In this document: in pieces, positions 11,044 through 22,078 of the stretch
Position numbering within the stretch: the first letter of the stretch is position 1
How the letters are laid out: the number at the start of each line of letters is the position of its first letter
Assembly (NCBI GenBank): GCA_947044405.1
Contig: CAMRHE010000157.1
Location: forward strand, 2,928,501 to 2,992,500
Source of the DNA: Leptodactylus fallax
Taxonomy: Eukaryota > Chordata > Amphibia > Anura > Leptodactylidae
Reading direction: 5' to 3'
DNA: 64,000 nt
Notes under the pieces: generated by a model
The model's database searches: none
The model's input: the letters and a program-made list of their open reading frames with translations, nothing else
Told to the model about the DNA's origin: nothing
Made by a program: the position numbers and the translations under genes

Positions 11044-12307
11044 AAATAGGTTTTCCAATCTTAGCAACATATTCCCTATCCACTGTTGTAGATTGATGTG
11101 GGTCTGAGCACTATGGCTTCCATCGATCATGAGAAAAGGGGGATTAGCAATCTGTTCCAAATGGTACAATGGTTGGACAAGCTCTCTGGTCATTAACTTG
11201 GACTGCCAAGGACAGCCCAAGTACAGAACTTGGCTATATCTGGTGGACCCACTGAAATGAATGGAGTGGGGTGCACTTTTCCAACCACTGCTCTATTCAG
11301 AATATAGAGATAAGCACCCCACTAGCATAGCTAGCTGAGTATACATAATTTTTTAATATGTGGATGCCACTGCCAGGTTTATTTGGCTATGGTTGATATT
11401 CTAGAGCTGGCATTGCTATTGGGGCAAAACCCTTTCATACAGAGATATTCTACAGATATCGGGAAAAAGAAACATTTATTTCAACTTTGAAGCTAAAACA
11501 TGTTGTAAAATAGTAATCCTCATGAATACATGAATATGTTCTCAGGGGTATATTTCCTAAGAATCCCGTGCCAGCTGCAGAACTCACCAGTGTTTGATAT
11601 TACTGTATAAATGTTTGGGTATCAGCTTTCCTAGGGCCCCTCTCTGTAGTAGCGATCACATCTCACATTTACAATGGACGGATTATTTTATTTATTGCTA
11701 TTTTATTGTTAAAGAAAGCAGCAGAGTCTAGACGAGCTGACACGTCGCCAATAAAACGTGTGAGCTGCTTTATTTTCTGAATTCCTGCTCTATATCCTGA
11801 AAACTGGGATAAATCTTGACCCTTTCTACGTGTGAGGAGGAAAATCCACACCTGTTAAACACTTGGAGAACCTGTTAATGGAAGCATCAGATACCATGAA
11901 TACGTCAAAATATGGAGTCTTTGTCAAATAAATCATGTTTTCCATAAAAAATAATTGAAGGGAAAGCAGAACCTACTGCTTATATGAAATAGTAGATTAA
12001 AAGGCATTTTGGCTTCCAGCACACCCTCTCCACCCACCGTCCTTATATTCCTGTGTTTACAGAGCTTTACTCTAAGCAGCTCAGATCTCAGCCCAATAAA
12101 ACAGCAAGCCAGATTTCTCCTAAAGTCATTTTCAGAGGAACTGAGCTGTAAAATGCCCAGCATAAATGACTAAGTGATAACGCCGGAAATACTATCATCA
12201 CTGTTCACTGGTGCTGGTGCTCCTGGGGCTACGTGAGGAATATGCATTCTATCTAATATCTCTTTACCTATCTATCTACAGATGTGCCAAAGGCTAACCT
12301 GACACTT
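11044..12307. other. no gene recognised
   Basis: Anonymous sequence. At 11042-11060 a TTAAATAGGTTTTCCAATCT block resembles the TTAAAGGGGTTTTCCA termini of family D, without a recognisable partner. Confidence 0.4.
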
Positions 12308-12584
12308 AGTCCCTATTGGTTTGAACTATAAGAACAGTCAGATAGTTGGGGTTCATGTGAATAGAACAATTTTTCTGCTTCCCAGATCTGTGTCTCCATT
12401 CCTGATATGCTTTTGTTTGGTTGAACAAGGGTGTTACCATTGAACCCATCAGGAAGCAGGAAAAATTGTTCAGGTATTCAAGTTAAACTTTGCTACATCT
12501 GCACATAGCTAAATAGATATGAGAGAGAATACATATTCCTCATGGGAACCCTGGCTATCTGACTGCTTATAGTTCAATAGGGAC
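12308..12584. repeat. palindromic MITE, about 277 bp
   Basis: The left arm (AGTCCCTATTGG, then GAACTATAAGAACAGTCAG) is the inverse of the right arm (CTATCTGACTGCTTATAGTT, CAATAGGGACT). A second pairing, AACAATTTTTCTGCTTCCC near 12367 with GGAAGCAGGAAAAATTGTT near 12454, lies inside it. The block GTGAGGAATATGCATTCTAT at about 12233, outside the left arm, is the inverse of one next to the right arm, suggesting two overlapping copies. Confidence 0.6.
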
Positions 12585-15077
12585 TGCTCTGGTGATCGGT
12601 GTTGTTCCAACATCCAGGACCACCACAATCAGCTGTTTGAAGAAATCGCAATGTTCTGGTGTGTACTGCAGCCTCTACACTGAATACCAATAACAGCGCT
12701 GTACATTGCATAGGGACTGTTCTTGGTATTGCAGCTCTTCCCCGTTGAATGGGACTGAGCTGCAAACAGGCCACGTGATGAATGAATGTGTTGTCACTGG
12801 CCTTTGAAGGGGAAATAGTGTCCACCTGAGCGTTGCTGTCACTGTAAGCAGTTGGGGATGCAGACATCAGATCCCAAAATAACAGGATGTATCGATACAT
12901 GTATTCATTTTTGGCTCACGTGACTATGGCTGTGACGTTCATACAGTACTCTTCCCAGTGAGCACTACAGCCAGCAAATGAAACATCACAGCAGCACATG
13001 ACATCCCAGATGCCTGATTCCACCGATCATCTCTTTCTATTCCTCCCCTTTAGCTACGGTCAAGCCCCTGCACACTACATCACAAAATGTACAAGGTGTA
13101 TTAACTCTGTGATGTGGCATTTGGGGAATAGGTGAGGAGTAGAGAAAGATGGTTGTACTGCTGGTACTTGTGAATGAAAGGGCACGGTGATGGTCATATA
13201 GTAAATTACAGAAATGGTGCAGAATACAGACTAGATGAACATTATATTGGTGGAGGTGTGACACCCAGCACCTCCACACAATAGGTCGCAGCCGCCGGAG
13301 CTAACACCATGAATGGAGCATGACGTACAGCTCTGTTAAACTGCTATGGCCACTACACAGAGGATAGAGCTGAGTTATGGAGAGTAATTTGATAACAGAT
13401 AAACATTTGTACTCCAGACTACCATTTGTCATATCTCGTAGCTGTGCAGTGATGACACACACTAAACCTAGACCCTCCTGCTCCACACCTCAGTCTTGTC
13501 ATATCCCTTAGAGATAGCCTTCAGCTAGCATGCTTTGACTCTGTCTAGTATAAGACATGAGCTGTCTGCTTATTCATACTGAGCGTCATACTTTATATTT
13601 TTGATACAACACTGTAGAAATGATCTATAAAAATAATAAAGATGCTGAAGAAGAAGTAGTCGTATTTATTTTTAGGGCACAGGGCATGGACTTTGATAAT
13701 TCTATGGCTTGAGGATGGTTAATAGTAAAAAAAAAAACAAAACACAATAAGGACATACTGCTGACAGTAATAGTTACATACTGAAGTAAATACAGGTTAC
13801 CCTTTACACAGACATAAATTGTGAATGTATTTTTCTGTAGGAGTGAGGACCGCGACGTCTCCTCCCATGCTCAATCCTAATTTAAACTATTACAAGTGAG
13901 ATGTCATAAACCTGCAGATTACAGACTTTTACATACTTATATTATATGTTCCTATTACTAAGTGCAGACATACCAGTAACAGACTAGGATAACCACAATT
14001 ACCACTCACCTGTCTGACAACATCGCTAAGAAATTCAGCTCTTTGAACTTTGCCTACATGGAGGCTCTTACCAATGTCTGGCTGTACAATGTGGAACAGC
14101 CACAAAAGAACATTTAATTGTCTGTAATAACTTTGGAGTCTTTTTTTTTCTTAAAGAGAAACTTGCCTCCAACGATGTAAATGGTAAATTTACTATAAAA
14201 TTCAGGGATGGATATAAGTATATAAAACATTCTGCCAAACTATATCATCTATTTGATAATCTGGACATACATGGGAGTAAAACCATATGCCGGACCTTTC
14301 TTCATGCAGACAGTTGTTATCGCTGGATTATGCTTTGTTGATTTTAGTTACAATTTAACTTTTTTTGCACATTCAATTGTTATACGTGTTTCTGCTATTT
14401 TTCAGAAAATATCCAAGGGTGGGAAACTGTAATGTAAAGAAATAGCCTACATTATATGCAGTTTCCAAATATCTCCCCACTATTTCACCCTTGCTATGGC
14501 TTCTACCACTCCAATCCTCACCACTCTGGTCATGATCTGGTGCAGACACACATAACTGCTGATGTTAGTGCACCAGCCACATGAGCGAAGAACGCAATGT
14601 CATTGTAGTGATGCCTGGTCGTGGCTCTCAGTGTCCTCTCTCTCTGCTTGCTGCACTGCACTCTCAGGTCGTGGGCACTGTCCTAAATAAAGGACAGAAA
14701 CCTGTCAGAATGGTCTGCAATTTGTCAGAGCAGGTATAGGGCAATTAGCTAAGTGCAAGGTACCAGTTGGGGTACTTACATATTTGGGTGGGGTCTTCAT
14801 GGTTAGGTATAATACAGGGCAAGACTACATGTGGATGGAAGAACAGATAGGGATGGTGACCATCCCCCACTTCCCCCTTTGCTCACACCTGTATGCAATA
14901 AATTCAGACCAAGGAAATAAAGGAGATGGGAGGATCAGGTATAAGGGATAGGTTATTAAATTTTGATTGTTTAGTTTAGAAAAAAGACGACTTAAGAGCA
15001 ACCTAATAACAATGTATAAATATATGAATAGACAGTACAGAGATCTTTCAATGATCACTTTATACCGAGGTCTACAA
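12585..15077. other. no gene recognised
   Basis: Anonymous DNA with poly-A and poly-T runs. The first 300 bp contains a CAGCCTCTACACTGAATACC and TTGCAGCTCTTCCCC pattern common in palindromic frog repeats. The minus-strand frame at 12574-12900 reads through it and is not a gene. Confidence 0.45.
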
Positions 15078-15401
15078 GTGTATGTTCACATGGCAGAATC
15101 TGTCAAGGATTTGGGGATGGATTTCGTCCGGAATCCTCCTCCTATCGTTTTCAATGGGAGGCAGAGATCGCAGCAGGACGTGGAAAAAGAAGTGTCCAGC
15201 TCAATCTTGCGCGGATTCTGCAGCTTGAGACTCACTGCTTATTAGGCTCATTCATCTGGGCCTAATCAGCAGTGGAAAGCTGTGACGGAATGCCGATACC
15301 CTGCATCAGCATCGGGTCGCGGTCGACTGCAAGCAAAAATGCCAGCGGTGGAAAATGAAGAGGAATTCCTCTTCGTTTACCGCTGTGTGAACATAACCTA
15401 A
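15078..15401. repeat. MITE with TTCACA-type termini
   Basis: The left end GTATGTTCACATGGCAGAAT pairs with the right end CGCTGTGTGAACATAACCTA. Internal AATCCTCCTCCTATCGTTTT and CGGTGGAAAATGAAGAGG blocks are also partly complementary, and the GCCTAATCAGCAGT region forms the centre. It is non-coding and related in design to family E. Confidence 0.55.
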
Positions 15402-16203
15402 CTGTGACAAGGGGCATTCGATACGTGTGGAGGAAAAAGGGTTTTAGCACAGTCATAGGCAGGGCTTCTTTATAGTAAGAGCTGTGGTATTTATCAACAT
15501 GAATGAGACAGCTGCATAACATGGTACCACACCATATCTGGAACCGCTTATCAACACATCTGAGTTGGTAGGACTGTTGTATCACATTCTTTTTTTTTTT
15601 TTACAACATTACTGCTCAGATCACTAGGGCCCCTGTACAATACATTGGGCCACAGCTGACACAGCATGGTCATGATGTTTGTTTGGCCTGTGATTTAATT
15701 ATACATGCTGTCGGTTTTTAGTACTTTTATGTGTTTTTAGTTGACCAATAGTTTTAACTTTTGATGGTTACAGGTTCGACTTTTTTTCTCACGCTTCCAT
15801 TAGGGTTTTGATCTTTGTGGTGGTGAGCTAACTGATTATGAACTGATCCAGAATTTTCATGTGTACTATAAACTGTTACTACTACTGTTAAAAGGTAGAC
15901 CAGGAGATTCTCTGCAGTGAAGACCAGGGATATGGGGGCGGGGGTGGGAGGGACCAGCCACTTGGACAACACCCACAAGAGTAACCCCAAGCCAAATAAA
16001 AATCAGTTTAGTGGCACAGTAGATACACACCCACTGCGTTACAGCCATCCTTGCATGAGCAGGGACTGGAGTGGATGGTTCTGGAGCAGAGAGACATTTA
16101 AAAGGTAAACATAGGCAATTTCTTTGAGATAACTGCTTTAAAGTAGTGATCATGGTAGCTTGGTTGTTTCCATTAGTCCCATAGGCTTTGAGTGGAGCAG
16201 TTG
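15402..16203. other. no gene recognised
   Basis: Anonymous DNA with a T14 run at about 15589. Short open frames on both strands near 15750-16150 show no conserved motif. Confidence 0.4.
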
Positions 16204-16422
16204 CAGTGGGTACGGAAAGTATTCAGACCCCTTTAAACTTTTCACTCTTTGTTTCATTGCAGCCATTTGCTAAAAGCAAACAAAGTTCATTTTATTTCTC
16301 ATTAATGTACACTCAGCACCCCATCTTGACAGAAAAAAAAAAGAAAAGTAGATATTCTTGCAAATTTATTAAAAAAGAAAAACTGAAATATCACATGGTC
16401 ATAAGTATTCAGACCCTTTGCT
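16204..16422 (+). repeat. left terminal inverted repeat of Tc1-like element
   Basis: Pairs with 17619-17836 over nearly its whole length. Outer and inner direct repeats of AAGTATTCAGACCC lie at 16217 and 16403. An A10 run in the middle is matched by T8 on the other side. Confidence 0.9.
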
Positions 16423-16594
16423 GTGACGCTCATATTTAACTCACATGCTGTCCATTTCCTTCTGATCCTCATTGAGATGGTTCTATTCCTTCTTTGGAGT
16501 CCAGTTGTGTTTAATTAAACTGATTGGACTTGATTAGGAAAGGCACACACCTATCTATATAAGACCTCACAGCTCATAGTGCTTGTCAGAGCAA

Positions 16595-17618
16595 ATGAGA
16601 ATCATGAGGTCAAAGGAACTGCCCAAGGAGCTCAGAGACAGAATTGTGGCAAGGCACAGATCTGGCCAAGTTTACAAAAGAATTTCTGCAGCACTCAAGG
16701 TTCCTAAGAGCTCAGTGGCCTCCATAATCCTTAAATGGAAGAAGTTTGGGACGACCAGAACTCTTCCTAGACCTGGCCATCCAGCCAAACTGAGCAATCG
16801 TGGGAGAAGAGCCTTGGTGAGAGAGGTAAAGAAGAACCCAAAGATCACTGTGGCTGAGCTCCAGAGATGCAGTAGGGAGATGGGAGAAAGTTCCACAAAG
16901 TCAACTATCACTGCAGCCCTCCACCAGTCAGGGCTTTATGGAAGAGTGGCCCGAAGGAAGCCTCTCCTCAGTGCAAGATATATGAAAGCCCACATAGAGT
17001 TTGCCACAAAACACATGAAGGACTATGAGAAATAAGATTCTCTGGTCTGATGAGACAAAGATTGAACTTTTTGGCGTTAATTCTAAGCGGTATGTGTGGA
17101 GAAAACCAGGCACTGCTTATCACCTGCCCAATACAATCCCAACAATGAAACATGGTGGTGGCAGCATCATGCTATGGGGGTGTTTTTCAGCTGCAGGGAC
17201 AGGACGACTGGTTGTAATTGAAGGAAAGATGAATGCGGCCAAGTACAGAGATATCCTGGAAGAAAACCTCTTCCAGAGTGCTCTGGACCTCAGACTGGGC
17301 CGAAGGTTCACCTTACAACAAGACAATGACCCTAAGCACACAGCTAAAATAACAAAGGAGTGGCTTCGGAACAACTCTGGGACCATTCTTGACTGGCCCA
17401 GACAGAGCCCTGACCTCAACCCAATTGAGCATCTCTGGAGAGACCTGAAAATGGCAGTCCACCAACGTTCACCATCCAACCTGACGGAACTGGAGAGGAT
17501 CTGCAAGGAAGAATGGCAGAGGATCCCCAAATCCAGATGTGAAAAACTTGTTGCATCATTCCCAAGAAGACTCATGGCTGTACTAGCTCAAAAGGAAGGG
17601 GCTTCTACTCAATACTGA
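16595..17618 (+). pseudogene. Tc1-like transposase, single frameshift
   Basis: Encodes the DD34E transposase that binds the terminal repeats and cuts and joins at TA. The ATG at 16595 starts the usual N-terminus (MRIMRSKELPK). Residues 1-110 form the bipartite paired-like DNA-binding region, with the two helix-turn-helix units joined by a basic RTLPRPGHPAKLS hinge. The first frame runs to a stop at 17035; the second is open from before 17025. The join falls just before KILWSDETK. The catalytic residues are present: D in WSDETK (about 152), D in QQDNDPKHT (about 243) and E in NPIEHLW (about 278), with 34 residues between the last two. The interval 16595-17618 is 1024 nt, one more than a 340-residue protein plus stop needs, so the lesion is a net +1 (or -2, -5 or -8) indel near 17015-17030. 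Confidence 0.92.
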
Positions 17619-17836
17619 GCAAAGGGTCTGAATACTTATGACCATGTGATATTTCAGTTTTTCTCTTTTAATAAATTTGCAAAAATATCTACATTTCTGT
17701 TTTTTTTTCTGTCAAGATGGGGTGTTGAGTGTACATTAATGAGAAATAAAATGAACTTTTTTGCTTTTAGCAAATGGCTACAATGAAACAAAGAGTGAAA
17801 AACTTAAAGGGGTCTGAATAATTTCCATACCCACTG
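17619..17836 (+). repeat. right terminal inverted repeat of Tc1-like element
   Basis: Inverse of 16204-16422. GGGTCTGAATACTTATGACC is the inner direct repeat and GGGGTCTGAATAATTTCCAT the outer one. It ends CCCACTG followed by TA. Confidence 0.9.
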
Positions 17837-17955
17837 TATGCGCTTGCTAGACCCTCTCTCGAAATGGTTGTGTTGTAAAGAGGAGACTCATACATTTATC
17901 ACCTTATACCTATTTATATTTCATGTTTATCTCAATTATTTACTTACTATAATGT

Positions 17956-17959
<4 letters not shown>

Positions 17960-17994
<35 letters not shown>
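17960..17994. repeat. (AT)n microsatellite
   Basis: An uninterrupted AT dinucleotide run of about 35 bp, followed by T-rich TTTATTTATTT sequence to about 18027. Confidence 0.97.
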
Positions 17995-17998
<4 letters not shown>

Positions 17999-18335
17999 TT
18001 TTTTTATTTTTTATTTATTTATTTTTAAGGAAGAAATACTGGTTTAAAAAGGAGACTAACAAGGATGTTGTAACATCTTTTTAATTTATTGGAATGGATA
18101 TTTCATCACTAGTGATACATATCCTCCCTTGTCATCTATAAATCTCTGTTATATATTGCTACACCTTGATATTATTCTTAATATTAGTTTGTGACTTAAT
18201 ACAGGGAGAATATCTGTTAGATGTCTCTGTTATGTGTCGGGTCCTTTTTCTTCCCTCTGTTGCTTAGTTCATATGGTTGTATTTTTCATGTTGGTTTGAA
18301 TGGGAAACATTAAAGTTGCATAATGGTCATAGTAA

Positions 18336-18587
18336 GAGTGGGTTCACACTTGCACTTGAGTCCGTCCGCTGCCAATCCGAGTGAAAATCTCGGGAAACTG
18401 GATAAGCACCGGATAGCGACAGGTTAGCGACGCATTGCTTAAAAACCCATTAATTTGAATGGGTTTTTAAAGCAATGCGCGGGTGTCCAATTGCACCCTC
18501 TGCGCTGCGAAGCCGTTTTTTTCGTCGGACACAAATTTTCACTCGGATTGGCAGCGGACGGACTCAAGCGCAAGTGTGAACCCACCC
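18336..18587. repeat. foldback MITE with TAA target duplication, family B, short copy
   Basis: Starts GAGTGGGTTCACACTTGC and ends with the inverse GCAAGTGTGAACCCACCC. The arms continue inward with CCGTCCGCTGCCAATCCGAG against CTCGGATTGGCAGCGGACGG. It is flanked on both sides by TAA (18333-18335 and 18588-18590), a 3-bp duplication as made by PIF/Harbinger-type transposases. Compared with the copy at 27645, it is a shorter, internally deleted version. Non-coding. Confidence 0.85.
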
Positions 18588-19290
18588 TAATGCAGCAAGT
18601 TTACACAACTTCCATGCAAAAGTTTGTCTTCAAGGAGCTTCAGCCTAAAGGGGCTTTCTACATTGGGTAACATTTTGGGTCCCCATGACAACAGCTATCT
18701 CTCCACTTTGAGACCCCATAATCAGCTGGGACAAGAAACAATGTTAACCTTTTATTTTTGTAATGCAAAGCTTAACAAAATATCTATTCAAGACCTTCAT
18801 CTATTTGCCCTATTGGGACAAATGGACATCATAATCTCACCATGCCCTAATAAACAATAAAACAAACTACTATTTTATACAGGATACCCCTTTAAATTTT
18901 AATGCAACTAGATATGCACATACTGTATATTGCAGCTACTTAGTATACACATACAGTCAGTCTGCATGAACTGTCACTTGAGTGTACTTCACATACACTG
19001 CAGAACTAGCTGGGAAATATGCTATCTATGTGGACAGTGAGCTTCTATACTGGGAGGAATAGCAGCTGTCTTAACACAGCACTGCCAGTGACTTTAGTTT
19101 AACCCCAGGTAAAGAAGTGGCTGCAGTTCAATACTTGTAAATGTTAACATGAACTGAGACAAAACCATCATTATACAGGTTTGTTCTAAGCTAAACACAT
19201 TTATCATGGTACTTCGGCAGTAGAGAGGCCGCTTGTTAGAACCTGCTTGAGATCTCCTGCCTGTACAAACAGGTTCATGATAGATTTGTA
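18588..19290. other. no gene recognised
   Basis: Anonymous AT-rich spacer between the foldback MITE and the Tigger element. Nothing further is recognised. Confidence 0.4.
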
Positions 19291-21009
19291 CCGTATTTTT
19301 CGGACTATAAGGCGCACATATAATCTTATGATTTTCTCAGAAATCAAAAGTGCGCCTTATAGTCCGATGCGCCTTATATGTGAACCCACAAATGACTTAA
19401 GCATTACGGCCACAGTAGTCAGGATCCTCACTGAGCGCGGTGATACATACAGCTCTGTGCGCAGGAGCCCCGTGTGTTTCATTTTTTTATACCGACTACC
19501 CCAAAAATGCCTCCTGTTAAGAGACATGCTTATGATGCAGATTTTAAGCTTAAAGCTATAAGTTATGCAGTAGAGCATGGAAATAGAGCAGCTGCAAGAG
19601 AATTCAACATAAATGAATCTATGGTGCGTAAGTGGAGGAAACAAGAAGATGCCCTACGCCAGGTAAAGAAGACCAAACTGAGTTTCCGAGGAAACAAAGC
19701 AAGATGGCCACATTTGGAGGACAAAATAGAACAGTGGGTTATCGAACAGAGAACCGCAGGTAGAAGCGTCTCCACTGTCTCTATTCGGCTCAAAGCCACA
19801 GCGATAGCACGCGACATGGAGATCAAGGACTTTCGAGGAGGTCCTTCATGGTGCTTTCGTTTTATGAAAAGGCATAATCTCTCCATCCGCACCAGAACTA
19901 CTGTGTGCCAGCAACTGCCAAAGGATTATGAAGAGAAGCTGGCCATTTTCCGCACCTACTGCATAACCAAAATAAATGAAAAGAATATCCAACCAGAACA
20001 CATCACTAACATGGATGAGGTCCCCCTCACTTTCGACATCCCCGTAAACCGTACTGTTGAGAAAACAGGGACCAGTACGGTATCTATACATACCACAGGA
20101 AACGAGAAGTCATCTTTCACTGTAGTTCTCGCCTGTCAGGCTAATGGCCAGAAACTACCACCCATGGTCATTTTCAAGAGGAAGACTTTGCCAAAGGAAC
20201 AGTTTCCTGCTGGTGTGATCATCAAGGCTAACCCAAAGGGCTGGATGGACGAGGAGAAGATGAGTGAGTGGCTGAGGGAGGTCTACGTCAGGAGACCGGA
20301 TGTTTTTTTTTCACAGATCCCCATCCCTATTGATCTGTGACTCTATGCGCGCCCATGTGACCGATGCTGTCAAAGCCCAAGTGAAGAAAACTAATTCGGA
20401 GCTTGCCGTCATTCCGGGTGGATTAACCAAGGAGCTCCAGCCGCTAGATATTGGCATCAACAGGTCTTTTAAAGTTAAATTGCGAGCTGCATGGGAGAAT
20501 TGGATGACAGAAGGTGACCACACATTCACCAACAGCGGGAGGCAACGCCGGGCGAGTTATGCCACTATGTGCAAGTGGATCGTGGACGCCTGGGAGAAGG
20601 TATCAGTCTCCAGTGTCATCCGAGCTTTCAGGAAGTCTGGAATCATCACTGAAGAGTTAAACATCAGCAACGAGACCGACTCGGATAATGATGAGGGGGA
20701 CCCGAGCATGTTTGATGCCGAAATCGCACAACTATTAAACTCTGATACTGAAGATGAAGAGTTTGATGGATTTGTGGTGGAGGAATGAACTGAAAAAGTA
20801 AATGTATTGATTTGCAGTTACAACTGAACAAGTTGAGAGTTATCGTGAAAGAGTTAAATAAAGTTTGACTTACGGTCTGAGCTTTGTTATATTTAATGCG
20901 CTGCGCCTTATAATCTGGTGCGTCTTATATATGAACCTAGACATCTTAGCAGGCCCTTATTGATAATGCGCCTTATAATCCGGTGCGCCTTATGGTCCGA
21001 AAAATACGG
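19291..21009 (+). mobile_element. complete Tigger/pogo-type transposon, 1719 bp
   Basis: A pogo-group Tc1/mariner DNA transposon. The ends are inverted repeats starting CCGTATTTTTCGGACTATAA on the left and CCGTATTTTTCGGACCATAA (complement strand) on the right. TA occurs on both sides (19289-19290, 21010-21011), as expected for a TA target duplication. Behind each end lie extra copies of a GCGCCTTATA(A/G)TCCG word in both orientations (about 19350, 20907, 20970), probably transposase-binding sites. It carries one transposase gene interrupted only by a homopolymer frameshift. Confidence 0.93.
19507..20788 (+). pseudogene. Tigger/pogo transposase with one-base homopolymer insertion
   Basis: Encodes a CENP-B-related transposase. 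From the ATG at 19507 (MPPVKRHAYDADFK) come a psq-type helix-turn-helix at residues 10-50 (AISYAVEHGNRAAAREFNI), then a CENP-B-type DNA-binding domain at about 60-130 (RWPHLEDKIEQWV to SWCFRFMKRHNL). The DDE-type nuclease carries D in NMDEVPLTFD (about 170), D in LLICDSMRAH (about 278) and D in ELQPLDIGINR (about 314), the DDD pattern of the pogo group. The C-terminus is acidic (DTEDEEFDGF). The first frame stops at 20340 and the second is open from before 20300. Both overlap a T9 run at 20303-20311, where eight T would keep the frame. The interval is 1282 nt, one more than a 426-residue protein plus stop. Nothing else disrupts it. The extra T could be a real mutation or an assembly error. Confidence 0.93.
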
Positions 21010-21257
21010 TATTCAGATCTGCAGATGAACAGTCCATTATATGTGCAGAAAACACCCAGAACTTCCCTTATTACGCTTAGTCATGGACGTGACGTCTCCA
21101 TTTGGTTGCATTTTTTAAATCTACTTAATCATGTCTAATATAACAAACACACTGTAAAGAATTTACAAGAAAGGAAAGTGATTTGTAGCCTTGTGATCAG
21201 ATATAAAGCTTCCAGAAATATAAAATACACCAGAAGATATAAATTCTTGTGTTCTCC

Positions 21258-21613
21258 CACTTCTGGGGTAACAACAGATATGGCCACTTAACCCAGATAT
21301 TACTGTTGCACCCCCTATACTGTAGCTACACCTGACTGTCGTCTAACTTAACTCAAATGTCCAACCTGCCTAAGTGATCCATCCTTATACCTCAATACAT
21401 CCTTTGTGAGATAAAATAACTAAGTTGTAAAAGTCCTAATACATGGGCCAATAATTGGGACAATTATCATAAATGAACACTCATAGGAAGCTCATTCCTA
21501 ATATAAATGTGCTGGTGGTCCCATCTTTTATGCAGCACAAGAAAGTCATCGCCTGTGCTAACATAGACGTGCTGCTGCCAATGAAACTGTATGCAGTCTG
21601 TCTTGGCTTGTGT
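21258..21613. repeat. duplicated block, copy 1
   Basis: This 356-bp block is repeated in the same orientation at 23650-24001 with only scattered substitutions and a few short indels. It is not bounded by terminal inverted repeats. Part of it (AATAATTGGGACAATTATCA, then TTATGCAGCACAAGAAA) resembles a dispersed frog repeat, also seen weakly near 30740-30830. It has no open frame of note. Confidence 0.9.
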
Positions 21614-21756
21614 AAAGGATAGTGCAAACAATTGACGATCACAGTGTTATATGATTGATCTGTGCTCGTCCTCCCCATATAAAGGGGCCTTAAGTTTTGG
21701 TTCGAGGAACATGCCTGAACAATAATTCTACCCATTTTATAGAGGTTTCCTTACAG

Positions 21757-22078
21757 TTAGGCTGGCTATACTCTTTAGATAGCTGTGGTTTGAATGTTCA
21801 TTGAATCAACAGCTATTTCTTCCAGCCTTCCCATACACATGCACACTCTGTGTGGCCAATCATACACATGAACTGGATGGGGAGAGGTAAGAGAACAACT
21901 TTTGGACACCTCTGGGGGGCAGTTTATTTCTGCTGACACCAAAAGAATCAAGCATATTGAAACTGAACTGCCCAATCCCACTACCCCGACAGCAGTCTTA
22001 GAGGACAGTTGGGAGGTGCCCATACACATTAAATGGCTTATCCATCAGTATGTTGGACTAATATTAATGGGTATGGTC
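21757..22078. repeat. dispersed repeat, family F copy
   Basis: Shares the CAACAGCTATTTCTTCC, CCCATACACATGCACACTC, GGATGGGGAGAGG and CCCATACACATTAAATGG blocks, in the same order, with 3062-3405 and 9777-10080. The longest open frame is incidental. Confidence 0.5.

Larger units (their letters stand above)
16204..17836 (+). mobile_element. complete Tc1-like transposon, 1633 bp
   Basis: A cut-and-paste DNA transposon of the Tc1/mariner superfamily. Terminal inverted repeats of 219 bp (16204-16422) and 218 bp (17619-17836) begin CAGTGGGTA. Each has the IR/DR layout: the word AAGTATTCAGACCC occurs at the outer end (16217) and again at the inner end (16403), presumably two transposase-binding sites per end. 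The right flank is TA (17837-17838). The left flank reads TG (16202-16203), probably a decayed TA target duplication. It carries one transposase gene with one disruption. The overall length is normal for the family. Similarity between the two ends is still high, so insertion is probably recent relative to other repeats here. Confidence 0.93.

Noticed and set aside
15766..15790. GGTTCGAC, considered as a tRNA B box
   Set aside because: There is no A box at the right distance and no cloverleaf can be drawn. The following T run alone is not enough.
17119..17575. Long minus-strand open frame (151 codons) opposite the transposase
   Set aside because: It is a shadow of the conserved plus-strand transposase codons.
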